From positions 1 to 23,900 of the forward strand of contig JAYFRL010000028.1 in NCBI GenBank assembly GCA_034925905.1: a stretch of 23,900 nucleotides of DNA. The letters run 5' to 3'. The position numbers and the translations under genes were made by a program. The notes below the pieces were generated by a model. It did no database searches. It saw nothing but the letters and a program-made list of their open reading frames with translations, and was not told the DNA's origin. The stretch is from JAYFRL01 sp034925905 (GTDB taxonomy: Bacteria > Bacillota > Clostridia > Lachnospirales > Anaerotignaceae). This document shows positions 7,355-15,847 of the stretch, piece after piece (position 1 is the stretch's first letter; the number at the start of each line of letters is the position of its first letter).

Positions 7355-8608
7355 ATGAAATCGACCGAACGATTTGAAAAAGTGAATATAGACCGGCTCG
7401 TGCCATACGCAAGGAACGCTCGCACCCATAGCAAGGAGCAGATTCTACAGCTACGCTCAAGTCTACGGGAATTCGGCTTTGTATCCCCTATCATCGTGGA
7501 CAAAGAATTAAACATTATTGCAGGACACGGTCGTGTCCTCGCCGCCAAAGCCGAAGGCTTAACCGAAATCCCCTGCGTGTTTGTGGAGCATTTGACCGAA
7601 GCCCAGAAACGGGCATATATCCTCGCCGACAACCGACTGGCACTCAATGCCGGATGGGACGAGGAACTTTTAGCTCTGGAATTTGCCGACCTCAAGGAAC
7701 TCGGCTTCGACCTTGAAATTACGGGCTTTGACGCCGACGAGATTGAAAAGCTCTTCGCCGACTCCGGCGGGGACGTAGCTGACGACGATTTCGATTTGAC
7801 AGCCGCTCTTGAACAGGCGGCTTTTGTTTTGCCCGGAGATGTTTGGATGCTGGGACGGCACCGACTCATTTGTGGTGATGCTACGGTATCGGAAACTGTT
7901 AAGAAGCTGATGGATGGCCGCAAAGCTAATCTTGTCCTGACCGATCCCCCTTACAACGTCAGCTTTGAATCTGTGAGCGGACTAAAAATCAAGAACGACA
8001 GCATGAAGGCAGAACAATTCTACATCTTTTTGCTGTCGGCATTTAAGAATCTTTATGAAAACCTCGCTGATGGCGGGGCTTTTTACTGCTTCCATTCGGA
8101 TTCGGAGAAGGTAAATTTCTTCCGCGCTTGCGTGGACGCAGGATTCCATTACTCCACGACTTGCATCTGGGTGAAAAACGCCCTCGTGCTTGGGCGGGGT
8201 GATTACCAGCAAATGCACGAGCCGGTGCTGTATGCCTTTAAGAATACCTCCAAGCACAAGTGGTATTCCGACCGTAAGCAGACCACCATTTGGAACTTCG
8301 ATAAACCAAAGAAAAACGCCGATCACCCGACAAGCAAACCCCTCGACCTGCTGGCATACCCTATTGCCAACAGCAGTCAGGCAAACGCCATCGTGCTGGA
8401 TACCTTCGGTGGCTCCGGGTCGACTCTCATTGCCTGCGAGCAGCTTGACCGCACCTGCTACATGCTCGAATTGGACGAAAAATACGCTTCGGTCATTTTA
8501 CGCAGGTATGCCGAGTACAAGCAAAACGGCGGCGAGGACATCACCTGTGAGCGTGACGGCAAGGTATTCCAATTTGTCGACCTCGTGAAAGAGGTGGCTT
8601 TAATATAG
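7355..8608 (+). CDS. ParB-like domain fused to DNA adenine/cytosine-N4 methyltransferase
   Basis: The protein has 417 residues. Residues 1 to about 100 form a ParB/sulfiredoxin-like N-terminal domain (LVPYARNARTHSKEQILQL, then IIAGHGRVLAAKAEG). The methyltransferase follows, with DPPY at 197-200 and the AdoMet-binding DTFGGSGS at 349-356, an order typical of beta-class N4/N6 enzymes. Such phage enzymes methylate phage DNA, often to evade host restriction. The target is not readable. ATG 7355 follows TTTGGAGG (7341-7348), and the frame upstream lacks a ribosome site. The 5' end is duplicated in the remnant at 6351, so this copy was probably restored or brought in together with the cargo gene. 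Confidence 0.88.
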   Translation: MKSTERFEKVNIDRLVPYARNARTHSKEQILQLRSSLREFGFVSPIIVDKELNIIAGHGRVLAAKAEGLTEIPCVFVEHLTEAQKRAYILADNRLALNAGWDEELLALEFADLKELGFDLEITGFDADEIEKLFADSGGDVADDDFDLTAALEQAAFVLPGDVWMLGRHRLICGDATVSETVKKLMDGRKANLVLTDPPYNVSFESVSGLKIKNDSMKAEQFYIFLLSAFKNLYENLADGGAFYCFHSDSEKVNFFRACVDAGFHYSTTCIWVKNALVLGRGDYQQMHEPVLYAFKNTSKHKWYSDRKQTTIWNFDKPKKNADHPTSKPLDLLAYPIANSSQANAIVLDTFGGSGSTLIACEQLDRTCYMLELDEKYASVILRRYAEYKQNGGEDITCERDGKVFQFVDLVKEVALI

Positions 8609-8656
8609 TCAAAAGCGCTATGTGGCTCTTTCAAGTATGTTTTTATTCTCGGCGGC

Positions 8657-8798
8657 ATTGTGTCATACACACAATAACAAGGGGCTGTATTTCCTTGATA
8701 TTCGGTTCATTTATTATCACATAATCGCTTGCTATTAAAGGCGTTTAGAGTGATATATGTAGTGCGCGGAGGACAAAACCCCTGCAAAATCAAGGAAA
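8657..8798 (+). ncRNA. structured leader or small RNA candidate
   Basis: Four pairing elements fill this gap. They are a 7-bp hairpin ATTGTGT/ACACAAT (8657-8663, 8669-8675), a two-part stem TATCAC/GTGATA (8715-8720, 8750-8755) enclosing CGCTT/AGGCG (8726-8730, 8739-8743), and a perfect 10-bp long-range pairing TTTCCTTGAT/ATCAAGGAAA (8690-8699, 8789-8798). The fourth is a possible crossing AGGGG/CCCCT pairing (8680-8684, 8779-8783), which would form a pseudoknot. The long pairing ends 2 bases before the GGAGG of the next gene. A cis-regulatory or phage small RNA is inferred. Confidence 0.4.
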
Positions 8799-8813
8799 AT
8801 GGAGGAAACGAAC

Positions 8814-9629
8814 ATGAGAGTTTCTTACAACGTAACAGGCCCTGAACGTAAATCACTGGTCGCAGCCATCAGCCATGAACTTAACGCCCCGACCAATTAC
8901 CTCGGAGCACCGACATTCGCCTACGAGGTTGGCGGCTACCACATCGACAAGACCGGCACGGTCACGGGCGAGGACAACCGGGAGCTGGTTGCTGACCTTT
9001 GCGGTTTGCACAGCTTCAAGGCAGTCACCGAAGAATACGATGAGCCCAAGATTGAAGCCGAGGAAATCCCCGCCTTTGAGGAACTGAAACTCACCGAACA
9101 CGAAGAACTGGGGCTTGGAAAGGAACGCCGTGACCCTGTCGGTGACAATGGGATGCTATCAAGCGACGCACCCGAAAGCTGCACATACCAAGCGGATCTC
9201 AGCGACCGCCTGACCATCGAAATTCCTCTTGACGGCTTCACACCTGAGAAACTCGACAACCTCTCAAAATTGGTGAATGCCAAAGCCCCGCTTCTCAAGG
9301 CGTCGCTCGGAACGGATGACCTGCCGATTAAGCAGACCGCTGACACACTGCAGTTCCCCTGGTTTAAAGGAACAATGGATGCGGAATACACAGAAGCCTA
9401 CGCCACGCTGATCAGTCTGCTATGCAAAACTGCAATTGAAAAGAAGCGAATCACGGCAAGAGAAAAAGACATCGACGACAACCCAAAATACGCCATGCGG
9501 TGTTTCCTGCTCTCCCTTGGCTTCATCGGCGACGAGTACAAAGCAGCTCGAAAGATATTACTTTCAAGACTTGAAGGCAATTCAAGCTGGAAAGGCGGCA
9601 AGAAAATGGAGGTGGCAGACAGTGAATAG
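8814..9629 (+). CDS. conserved phage protein of unknown function (often labelled virulence-related)
   Basis: The protein has 271 residues. It begins RVSYNVTGPERKSLVAAISH with a following GAPTFAYEVGGYHIDKTG, a start I associate with a Clostridia prophage family usually called virulence-related, with no established biochemistry. The middle (about 60-130) is acidic and probably disordered. The C-terminal part is helical, with NPKYAMRCFLLSLGFIGDEY and a basic end. ATG 8814 is chosen because GGAGG (8801-8805) precedes it at 8 bases. An earlier in-frame ATG at 8799 would overlap that site. It is translationally coupled to the next gene and preceded by a structured leader. Confidence 0.6.
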   Translation: MRVSYNVTGPERKSLVAAISHELNAPTNYLGAPTFAYEVGGYHIDKTGTVTGEDNRELVADLCGLHSFKAVTEEYDEPKIEAEEIPAFEELKLTEHEELGLGKERRDPVGDNGMLSSDAPESCTYQADLSDRLTIEIPLDGFTPEKLDNLSKLVNAKAPLLKASLGTDDLPIKQTADTLQFPWFKGTMDAEYTEAYATLISLLCKTAIEKKRITAREKDIDDNPKYAMRCFLLSLGFIGDEYKAARKILLSRLEGNSSWKGGKKMEVADSE

Positions 9630-10035
9630 TTTCATTTCAAAAGCAGCCCTCGAAGCACGGAGGGCAAGGTACAAAAAAGGTGCGCGTGTTGAACTAATTT
9701 CCATGACTGACCCCTACACCAAGCTGAAACCCGGCGACACGGGAACGGTGGACTTCGTAGACGACACAGGCACGGTTTTCATTATCTGGGACAGCGGCTC
9801 ACATCTCGGAGCGGTTTTTGGCGAGGATGAAATCAGACTGTTTTCCAAAGCCGAGGTTGTCAAAGCACAATGTCGTAAGGTAGCGGCCACGGGGCGCACA
9901 AATATGTTTGATACCAAAGCAGTGTTCAAAATTGCGATGGAGATGGGATTCAACGAATTAGCGAACTTCATTTCCACGGACACCAAGCGATATGCAAATC
10001 TGATATTGACGGGGGAACTCGAAAATGTGGAGTGA
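9622..10035 (+). CDS. DUF4314/DUF5049-like phage protein
   Basis: The protein has 137 residues. The first half (KKGARVELISMTDPYTKL, then GDTGTVDFVDDTGTVFIIWD) is a small SH3-like beta barrel matching DUF4314. The last third (FDTKAVFKIAMEMGFNEL, then YANLILTGE) matches the short DUF5049 helical unit. These are conserved in Clostridia prophages ahead of the large terminase, with unknown function. GTG 9622 follows GGAGGTGG (9609-9616) and overlaps the upstream stop by 8 bases. Longer in-frame starts lie deep in the previous gene and are rejected. Confidence 0.65.
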   Translation: MNSFISKAALEARRARYKKGARVELISMTDPYTKLKPGDTGTVDFVDDTGTVFIIWDSGSHLGAVFGEDEIRLFSKAEVVKAQCRKVAATGRTNMFDTKAVFKIAMEMGFNELANFISTDTKRYANLILTGELENVE

Positions 10036-10258
10036 AGGAATTATCTACTGCCCGTCGACAGGCAGCAAGTACAAATACTGGGTCAAGCATTATGAGGAAA
10101 GCTCTCCGTTCGGTATCGACGGCGGTAAAATCAGTAAGCTGACCATTCGCAAATTCGGCGAGACCCGCGACCTTTGCAGCTATGACAGGGGCTGGGATAT
10201 CGAACCAGGTGACGAAGTCAAGGCGGTCTACACCATTATCCTCAGCAAGTACAACTAA
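10025..10258 (+). CDS. small conserved phage protein (DUF7678-like)
   Basis: The protein has 77 residues and overlaps the preceding gene by 11 bases. The sequence runs MWSEGIIYCPSTGSKYKYWV, then KLTIRKFGETRDLCSYDRGWD and a final AVYTIILSKYN strand, which looks like a compact all-beta domain. A match to DUF7678 is from memory of the family and uncertain. Position suggests it belongs to the small-gene block before the packaging genes. No function can be given. Confidence 0.55.
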   Translation: MWSEGIIYCPSTGSKYKYWVKHYEESSPFGIDGGKISKLTIRKFGETRDLCSYDRGWDIEPGDEVKAVYTIILSKYN

Positions 10259-10274
10259 AAACGAAACAACCGAA

Positions 10275-10302
10275 AGACAGACACCCCGACAAGGGGCTGT
10301 CT
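10275..10302 (+). other. stable hairpin without a T tract
   Basis: AGACAG (10275-10280) pairs with CTGTCT (10297-10302) and CCCC (10284-10287) with GGGG (10293-10296), leaving a 3-base bulge and a 5-base loop. No run of T follows, so it is more likely an RNA-stability or processing element than a terminator by itself. Confidence 0.45.
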
Positions 10303-10323
10303 CTCGTACAGATAGATTTTGAT

Positions 10324-10348
10324 GACTTCTTCGGAGGTCTTTTATTTT
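10324..10348 (+). terminator. intrinsic terminator immediately before the large terminase
   Basis: GACTTC (10324-10329) pairs with GAGGTC (10334-10339) around the very stable TTCG tetraloop, followed by TTTTATTTT. The stem is short (6 bp, one G-U). It ends only about 6 bases before the AAAGGAGG ribosome site of TerL. Confidence 0.5.
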
Positions 10349-10367
10349 GCGCGAAAGGAGGACGACG

Positions 10368-11975
10368 ATGCCTGAATTCAAATACAAACCAACACCGCTC
10401 ATGCTGCCGACCAGCCGATACGATGTACGGCGAGCAGATTTTGCGGTTAATTTTATATCCATGCTCAAGCATACCACCGGCGAATGGTACGGTAAACCGT
10501 TCAAGTTGATGCCGTGGCAGGAACAGATTGTCAGGGATATTTTTGGCATCGTCGGCGAGGACGGTTATCGGCAGTTTCGCACGGCGTATGTTGAGGTCGG
10601 CAAGAAAAACGGCAAGTCCGAACTGGCGGCGGCAATCGCCCTCTACCTCCTCTTCGCCGATGGCGAAGCGGGTGCTGAGGTCTACTCCTGTGCCGCTGAC
10701 ATCAATCAGGCGAGTATTGTTTTCAATACGGCCAAAGCGATGGTCGAGCAATGCGGCGATCTGGCAAAGCTGTCAAAACTTGTACCGTCAACCAAGCGGA
10801 TTATATTCCCGCACACAAACAGTTTTTATAGAGTGCTGTCCTCGGAAACAAAGTCCAAACAAGGCTTCAATGTTTCCGGTCTTATATTTGATGAGCTTTT
10901 TGCCCAGCAGACCCGCGAACTGTTCGATACCATGACCAAGTACACAGGTGATGCCAGACGGCAGCCCCTCTACTTTCTCATCACCACAGCGGGTAGGGAT
11001 AAGACGAGCATCTGTTATGAAATCCACCAAAAAGCTAAAGCGGTTATGGATGGCTCAAAAATTGATCCGTCCTTCTATCCTGCCGTATTCGGCATTGAAG
11101 AAGATGACGATTGGAACGACGAAGCCGTCTGGCGACGGGTCAATCCATCCATCGGCGTAACGATTCCCTTTGAAACGGTGCAGGCTGCCTATGAACAGGC
11201 GAAACAAAACCCCGCCGAGGAGATGCAATTTCGGCAGTTCCGCCTGAACGAATGGTGCAACGCCGATATCAGGTGGATGCCTATGGACAAATGGGACGCC
11301 TGCGGTGAAGACATAGAATTTGAAGAATACGAGGGTCGGGATTGCTATTGCGGTCTCGACCTTTCCAGTACCGGAGACCTTACAGCTCTGGTTCTGGTAT
11401 TCCCACCGGTTGGAGTTGATACCAAATACACAGTGATGCCTTTTTACTGGCTGCCGGAAGATGTGATTGACCTGCGTACAAGGCGCGACCACGTTCCTTA
11501 TGCCGTATGGAAAAAGACAGGAGTGTTCAACACCACCGAGGGCAATGTGGTGGACTATGACTACATAGTGGCTTTCATCGGCAAGCTGTCGGAGCGTTTT
11601 AGAATTCGTGAAATCGCCTACGACCGCTACGGTGCGGAGAAGATTCGCCGCGACCTTGAAGAACTAGGTGCGGAGCATGGGTTTACGGTGTTTCCGTTCG
11701 GTCAGGGTTTCATTTCCATGTCCCCACCTTCAAAGGACTTCTTTCAGTTTGTGATGGAAGGCAAAATACGCCATGGAAAACATCCTGTCCTCGACTGGAA
11801 TATGGGTAATGTCATCGTCGACCAAGACGCTGCAGGTAACATCAAACCGAATAAAAAGAAATCAACAGAAAAAATAGACGGTGTGGTCGCGCTGATCATG
11901 GGACTTGCGAGGGCAACCCTCGGCGGCGGTATCAACGACAGTGTCTATGATGAAAGGGGGTTGTTATTTATATGA
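10368..11975 (+). CDS. terL: terminase large subunit (HK97-type)
   Basis: The protein has 535 residues, the usual length. The ATPase half has an adenine-binding segment LMPWQEQIVRDIFG, a Walker A VGKKNGKSE (about 77-85) and a Walker B LIFDELFA with D175-E176. The nuclease half opens with CYCGLDLSSTGDLTALVLVF (catalytic Asp 331) and continues through DYDYIVAFI and AYDRYGAEKI. It packages DNA into the prohead through the portal and cuts it. ATG 10368 follows AAAGGAGG (10355-10362). An upstream in-frame TTG at 10347 precedes this site and is not used. The gene appears intact. Confidence 0.93.
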   Translation: MPEFKYKPTPLMLPTSRYDVRRADFAVNFISMLKHTTGEWYGKPFKLMPWQEQIVRDIFGIVGEDGYRQFRTAYVEVGKKNGKSELAAAIALYLLFADGEAGAEVYSCAADINQASIVFNTAKAMVEQCGDLAKLSKLVPSTKRIIFPHTNSFYRVLSSETKSKQGFNVSGLIFDELFAQQTRELFDTMTKYTGDARRQPLYFLITTAGRDKTSICYEIHQKAKAVMDGSKIDPSFYPAVFGIEEDDDWNDEAVWRRVNPSIGVTIPFETVQAAYEQAKQNPAEEMQFRQFRLNEWCNADIRWMPMDKWDACGEDIEFEEYEGRDCYCGLDLSSTGDLTALVLVFPPVGVDTKYTVMPFYWLPEDVIDLRTRRDHVPYAVWKKTGVFNTTEGNVVDYDYIVAFIGKLSERFRIREIAYDRYGAEKIRRDLEELGAEHGFTVFPFGQGFISMSPPSKDFFQFVMEGKIRHGKHPVLDWNMGNVIVDQDAAGNIKPNKKKSTEKIDGVVALIMGLARATLGGGINDSVYDERGLLFI

Positions 11976-13201
11976 GCATATTCTCAGGGTTGTTCCACTC
12001 ACGGGATAAACCTAAAAACCGTGTAGGCGGTGGCTGGAGTTTTCTCTTTGGTGGCACAACCAGCGGTAAGGCGGTCAATGAGCGGACGGCGATGCAGACC
12101 TCAGCGGTCTATGCTTGCGTGCGTATCCTTGCCGAGTCGGTGGCGGGACTTCCGCTCCATGTATACGAGCGAACCGCCAACGGGAGCAAATCCACAAAAC
12201 CGTCGCATCCCCTCTACCGGCTGCTTCATGATGAGCCTAACCGCGAGATGACTTCATTTGTGTTCAGAGAAACACTGATGAGTCATCTTTTACTTTGGGG
12301 CAACGCCTACGCACAGATTATCAGGGACGGCAGGGGTTTTCCCATTGCACTCTATCCACTCCTGCCCGACCGAATGGTTGTAGATAGAAACGAAAGAGGC
12401 GAGCTGGTCTACACCTACCAAAGTGACAAGGGACAGGTCAAGTTACGTCGCGAGAATATCCTGCATATCCCCGGCTTGGGCTTTGACGGCCTTATAGGCT
12501 ACTCGCCGATAGCAATGGCAAAGAACGCCGTAGGGCTTGCTCTTGCAACGGAGGACTACGGCGCTGCGTTTTTCGCCAACGGTGCGAACCCCGGCGGTGT
12601 GTTAGAACACCCTGGCGTAATTAAACCGGAACAGGCCGACAGGCTCAGAGAAAGCTGGCAGTCGCAATTCGGAGGCGCAAATGCCCACAAAGTAGCGGTT
12701 TTGGAGGAAGGTCTTAAATTTCACCAAATGTCCATACCGCCCGAACAGGCGCAGTTTTTGGAAACACGTAAGTTTCAGATAAATGAAATTGCCCGTATTT
12801 TCAGAGTGCCGCCTCATATGGTCGGCGACCTTGAAAAGAGCAGCTTCTCAAACATCGAACAGCAGTCTTTAGAGTTCGTCAAGTATACCCTCGACCCGTG
12901 GGTGGTCAGGTGGGAGCAGTCTTTGCAGCTGGCTCTCCTTCTGCCATCAGAAAAAGCGACGATCTTTATCAAGTTTAATCTCGACGGACTACTTCGCGGC
13001 GACTACCAAAGCCGTATGCAAGGCTATTCAACAGGCATTCAAAACGGATTTATGTCGGTCAACGATGTACGCGGCTTGGAGGATATGAATCTGCTGACTG
13101 CCGAGGAAGGCGGCGATCTGCACTTCGTCAACGGCAACATGGTTAAGCTGGCCGATGTTGGAGCGGCGTACAAACCAAATGAAACGGAGGATACAAGCTA
13201 A
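11972..13201 (+). CDS. portal protein (HK97 family)
   Basis: The protein has 409 residues, with the familiar start TSAVYACVRILAESVAGLPL and conserved segments LLWGNAYAQIIRDGRGFP, GLIGYSPIAMAKNAVGLA, GVLEHPG and RIFRVPPHMVGDLEKSSFSN. It forms the ring at the capsid vertex through which DNA passes and to which connectors attach. It overlaps TerL by 4 bases (ATGA) after GAAAGGGGG. It is full length with all expected blocks, so head assembly should not be limited here. Confidence 0.93.
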   Translation: MSIFSGLFHSRDKPKNRVGGGWSFLFGGTTSGKAVNERTAMQTSAVYACVRILAESVAGLPLHVYERTANGSKSTKPSHPLYRLLHDEPNREMTSFVFRETLMSHLLLWGNAYAQIIRDGRGFPIALYPLLPDRMVVDRNERGELVYTYQSDKGQVKLRRENILHIPGLGFDGLIGYSPIAMAKNAVGLALATEDYGAAFFANGANPGGVLEHPGVIKPEQADRLRESWQSQFGGANAHKVAVLEEGLKFHQMSIPPEQAQFLETRKFQINEIARIFRVPPHMVGDLEKSSFSNIEQQSLEFVKYTLDPWVVRWEQSLQLALLLPSEKATIFIKFNLDGLLRGDYQSRMQGYSTGIQNGFMSVNDVRGLEDMNLLTAEEGGDLHFVNGNMVKLADVGAAYKPNETEDTS

Positions 13202-13917
13202 TGGCAAAAAACAAGAAGTTTTGGAACTGGGCGCGTGACGCTGACGAAAGTGGCGGGCGCGTCCTTTACTTTGACGGAGAGATCTCGGATGAGACTTGGT
13301 GGGGTGATGAAATTACTCCTGCAATGTTCAAATCGGAACTCTTCTCAGACAAGGGTGACATCACCATCTGGCTAAATTCGCCCGGCGGAGACTGCATCGC
13401 TGCAAGTCAAATCTACGCCATGTTGATGGATTATCCGCACAACGTCACGGTCAAAATTGACGGCATCGCCGCCTCGGCGGCAAGTGTCATCGCTATGGCT
13501 GGCACAAAGGTCCTCATGGCTCCCACCGCACTGATGATGGTGCACAATCCGCTGACCATCGCCATCGGTGACACGGACGAAATGCAAAAAGCCATCTCCA
13601 TGTTGGACGAGGTTAAAGAATCCATCATCAACGCCTACCAGGTCAAGACCAATCAGTCGAGAGCAAAAATCTCCCACTGGATGGACGCAGAAACGTGGAT
13701 GAACGCAAACAAGGCGATTGAATTGGGTTTCGCTGACGGTGTGCTGGAAGACAGCAAAAGACATCAAGCCACTCCGACTTATGCGTTCAGTCGCAGGGCA
13801 GTCACCAATTCCTTGCTTGATAAGGTAAGGACCAAAGAACAACCGCAACCCGAACCTGAACCGCAAGGCGTACTCGCTGAGTCGCTTCAACAGCGGCTCA
13901 ATTTGATTATTCACTAA
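13201..13917 (+). CDS. ClpP-like prohead maturation protease
   Basis: The protein has 238 residues with a ClpP fold. LNSPGGDCIAASQIYAML is the oxyanion region, followed by GIAASAASVIAMAG with Ser 92, MMVHNPLT with His 115 and KAIELGFADGV with Asp 179, giving the expected Ser-His-Asp triad. The C-terminal about 55 residues are a phage-specific tail with a PQPEPEPQ linker. In HK97-like phages this enzyme removes the scaffold-like N-terminus of the capsid protein. Its ATG overlaps the portal stop by one base (TAATG), with CGGAGG upstream. Confidence 0.92.
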   Translation: MAKNKKFWNWARDADESGGRVLYFDGEISDETWWGDEITPAMFKSELFSDKGDITIWLNSPGGDCIAASQIYAMLMDYPHNVTVKIDGIAASAASVIAMAGTKVLMAPTALMMVHNPLTIAIGDTDEMQKAISMLDEVKESIINAYQVKTNQSRAKISHWMDAETWMNANKAIELGFADGVLEDSKRHQATPTYAFSRRAVTNSLLDKVRTKEQPQPEPEPQGVLAESLQQRLNLIIH

Positions 13918-13936
13918 ATTTATGGAGGTAATGACA

Positions 13937-15142
13937 ATGAATAAAATCCTTGAACTGCGCGAGAAGCGCAACAAAATCTGGAACACTGCAAAGGAGTTCC
14001 TTGACCAGAAGCGCGGCGCGGACGGGTTTGTTCCCGCTGAAGCTGCCGCAGAGTACGACAAGATGGAAGCCGACATGGTCGCTCTCGGCAAGGAAATTGA
14101 GCGTCTGGAACGCCAGGCGGCCTATGACCTTGAGATGAGCAAACCCACATCCGCTCCTATTTTGGGCGCGCCGAACAAGTCCACTGAGGACAAGACTGGC
14201 CGTGCGTCCGCCGAATACAGAAAAGCATTCTGGAATGCCATGCGCTCTCGTGGCAACGAGGGTCTTGATGTGAGCGTAAAAAATGCCCTGCAAATCGGCA
14301 CCGACTCCGAGGGCGGCTACCTCGTGCCTGATGAATTCGAGCGCACGCTTGTGGAAGCCCTCGACGATGAGAATGTCTTCCGCAGGTTGGCAAGCGTCAT
14401 CACCACCTCTTCTGGCGATCGTAAAATTCCTGTCGTAGCATCCAAGGGCACCGCATCGTGGATCGACGAAGAAGGTACCATCCCCGATAGCGATGATGCT
14501 TTCGGTCAGGTGTCCATCGGTGCTTACAAGCTGGGTACGCTCATCAAGGTATCCGAGGAACTCCTAAACGACAGCGTGTTCAATCTCGAAGCTTACATTT
14601 CCAGAGAGTTTGCAAGGCGCATCGGTAATAAAGAGGAGGAAGCCTTTTTTACCGGCGACGGCTCCGGCAAACCCACTGGCATCCTTGCTGCGACTGGCGG
14701 TGCACAGCTTGGCGTAACCACGGCAGGAGCTACCGCTGTTACGATGGATGAGGTGCTTGATTTGTTCTACTCGCTTAAGGCGCCTTACCGTAACAAGGCT
14801 GTATTTGTTATGAACGATGCTACTGTAAAGGCCATCCGCAAGTTAAAGGATGGGCAGGGCCAGTATCTGTGGCAGCCCTCCCTGCAAGCGGGTACACCTG
14901 ACACCATTTTGAACCGTCCTGTTTATACTTCCGCATATGTACCCACCATCGCTGCAGCCGCCAAGACCATTGTGTTTGGAGACTTCAGCTATTACTGGGT
15001 AGCCGACCGTCAGGGGCGTGTGTTTAAGCGACTGAATGAACTCTTCGCTGTCACCGGGCAGGTGGGCTTCGTTGCCACCCAGCGTGTAGACGGTAAATTG
15101 ATTCTGCCGGAGGCTATCAAGGTTCTCCAGCAGAAAGCTTAA
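13937..15142 (+). CDS. major capsid protein (HK97 gp5 family)
   Basis: The protein has 401 residues. The first about 110 form a charged coiled-coil delta domain (ILELREKRNKIWNTAKEF, EIERLERQAAY) expected to act as internal scaffold and be cleaved by the protease just upstream. The capsid core follows: GTDSEGGYLVPDEFERTLVE, SWIDEEGTIPDSDDAFGQVS, LGTLIKVSEELLNDS, GDGSGKPTGIL and the C-terminal VGFVATQRVDGKLILPEAIK. The cleavage site is probably near 105-120. ATG 13937 follows TGGAGG (13923-13928). Everything needed for a closed HK97-type shell is present. Confidence 0.93.
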   Translation: MNKILELREKRNKIWNTAKEFLDQKRGADGFVPAEAAAEYDKMEADMVALGKEIERLERQAAYDLEMSKPTSAPILGAPNKSTEDKTGRASAEYRKAFWNAMRSRGNEGLDVSVKNALQIGTDSEGGYLVPDEFERTLVEALDDENVFRRLASVITTSSGDRKIPVVASKGTASWIDEEGTIPDSDDAFGQVSIGAYKLGTLIKVSEELLNDSVFNLEAYISREFARRIGNKEEEAFFTGDGSGKPTGILAATGGAQLGVTTAGATAVTMDEVLDLFYSLKAPYRNKAVFVMNDATVKAIRKLKDGQGQYLWQPSLQAGTPDTILNRPVYTSAYVPTIAAAAKTIVFGDFSYYWVADRQGRVFKRLNELFAVTGQVGFVATQRVDGKLILPEAIKVLQQKA

Positions 15143-15154
15143 CGGAGGTGCAAT

Positions 15155-15511
15155 ATGAACTATAACACAAAGAACTATACCGAACAGGGCGGCGAAAAAA
15201 CCGTCATCGGCGGCACGCTTGAAATCAAAGAGGGAGCCTCGGTAACGGGGCTCTCTGCTACTGCAGCGCCTGCTTCTGAGGCGTCGCTTGGTGGCATCAA
15301 AGCGTCTGCAAAAGGCGTTGGCGAAACAGTGGAAGCTAAAATTGGAGAAGATGCAAAGCTTTATGTACCTTCTTACCCGATAGTACCGGAAATACCCGTA
15401 GCCGGAAACCAGTCTGCAAGCACAGCCGAAGATCATGCAGCACTGCTTGCCGATTTCAACTCGCTTCTTGCTAAACTGAAGGCCGCAGGACTAATGGCTA
15501 CAGATGTTTAA
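15155..15511 (+). CDS. head fiber protein family
   Basis: The protein has 118 residues. It begins NTKNYTEQGGEKTVIGGTLE followed by a KEGASVTGL turn. A Gly/Ala/Ser-rich middle follows, then a helical end LLADFNSLLAKLKAAGLMA. This is the pattern of the phage head fiber family (relatives of phi29 gp8.5), trimeric decorations on the capsid. Its place right after the capsid gene supports this. ACGGAGGTGC precedes ATG 15155. It is probably not essential for shell formation. Confidence 0.75.
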   Translation: MNYNTKNYTEQGGEKTVIGGTLEIKEGASVTGLSATAAPASEASLGGIKASAKGVGETVEAKIGEDAKLYVPSYPIVPEIPVAGNQSASTAEDHAALLADFNSLLAKLKAAGLMATDV

Positions 15512-15535
15512 TGATCAGTAAAGGACGGTGGCGGT

Positions 15536-15844
15536 ATGACACTGCTTGAAAAGGTCAAGAAAAATCTCATCCTTCAGCATGACAATGACGACGAACTGCT
15601 GCAGTTATACATTACCGCCTCCGTCAGTTATGCAGAAAGCTATCAACACCTTCCCGAGAACTTTTATACAGATAACCAGATGCCTCCTACTACTGTGCAA
15701 GCCGTCATTATGCTGTCATCCCACTTTTACGAATCGCGGGACGGAAGCACGGGCGGTTTTTTTTCGGATAATGTGCAGGCGGGACAGCAGGTCTGGAATA
15801 CGGTAAACCTGCTCCTTCGGCTTGAGCGGAATTGGAGGGTGTAG
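15536..15844 (+). CDS. head-tail connector (gp6-like)
   Basis: The protein has 102 residues, mostly helical. LLEKVKKNLILQHDNDDELL, QLYITASVSYAESY and AVIMLSSHFYESRDGSTGG are the typical blocks of the gp6/gp15-type connector that docks onto the portal. ATG 15536 follows AAAGGACGGTGGCGG. It is the first of the neck genes. A normal cassette would have three or four neck genes and then the tail tube, but only one more neck gene follows here. Confidence 0.85.
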   Translation: MTLLEKVKKNLILQHDNDDELLQLYITASVSYAESYQHLPENFYTDNQMPPTTVQAVIMLSSHFYESRDGSTGGFFSDNVQAGQQVWNTVNLLLRLERNWRV

Positions 15845-15847
15845 CTT

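Noticed and set aside
7355..8608. Complete restriction-modification system around the methyltransferase
   Set aside because: No restriction endonuclease gene lies nearby. The cargo gene shows no nuclease motif, so this is treated as an orphan phage methyltransferase.
13372..14091. 239-codon - strand open frame across the protease and capsid genes
   Set aside because: It spans two genes with clear catalytic or family motifs on the + strand and shows no domain or ribosome site.
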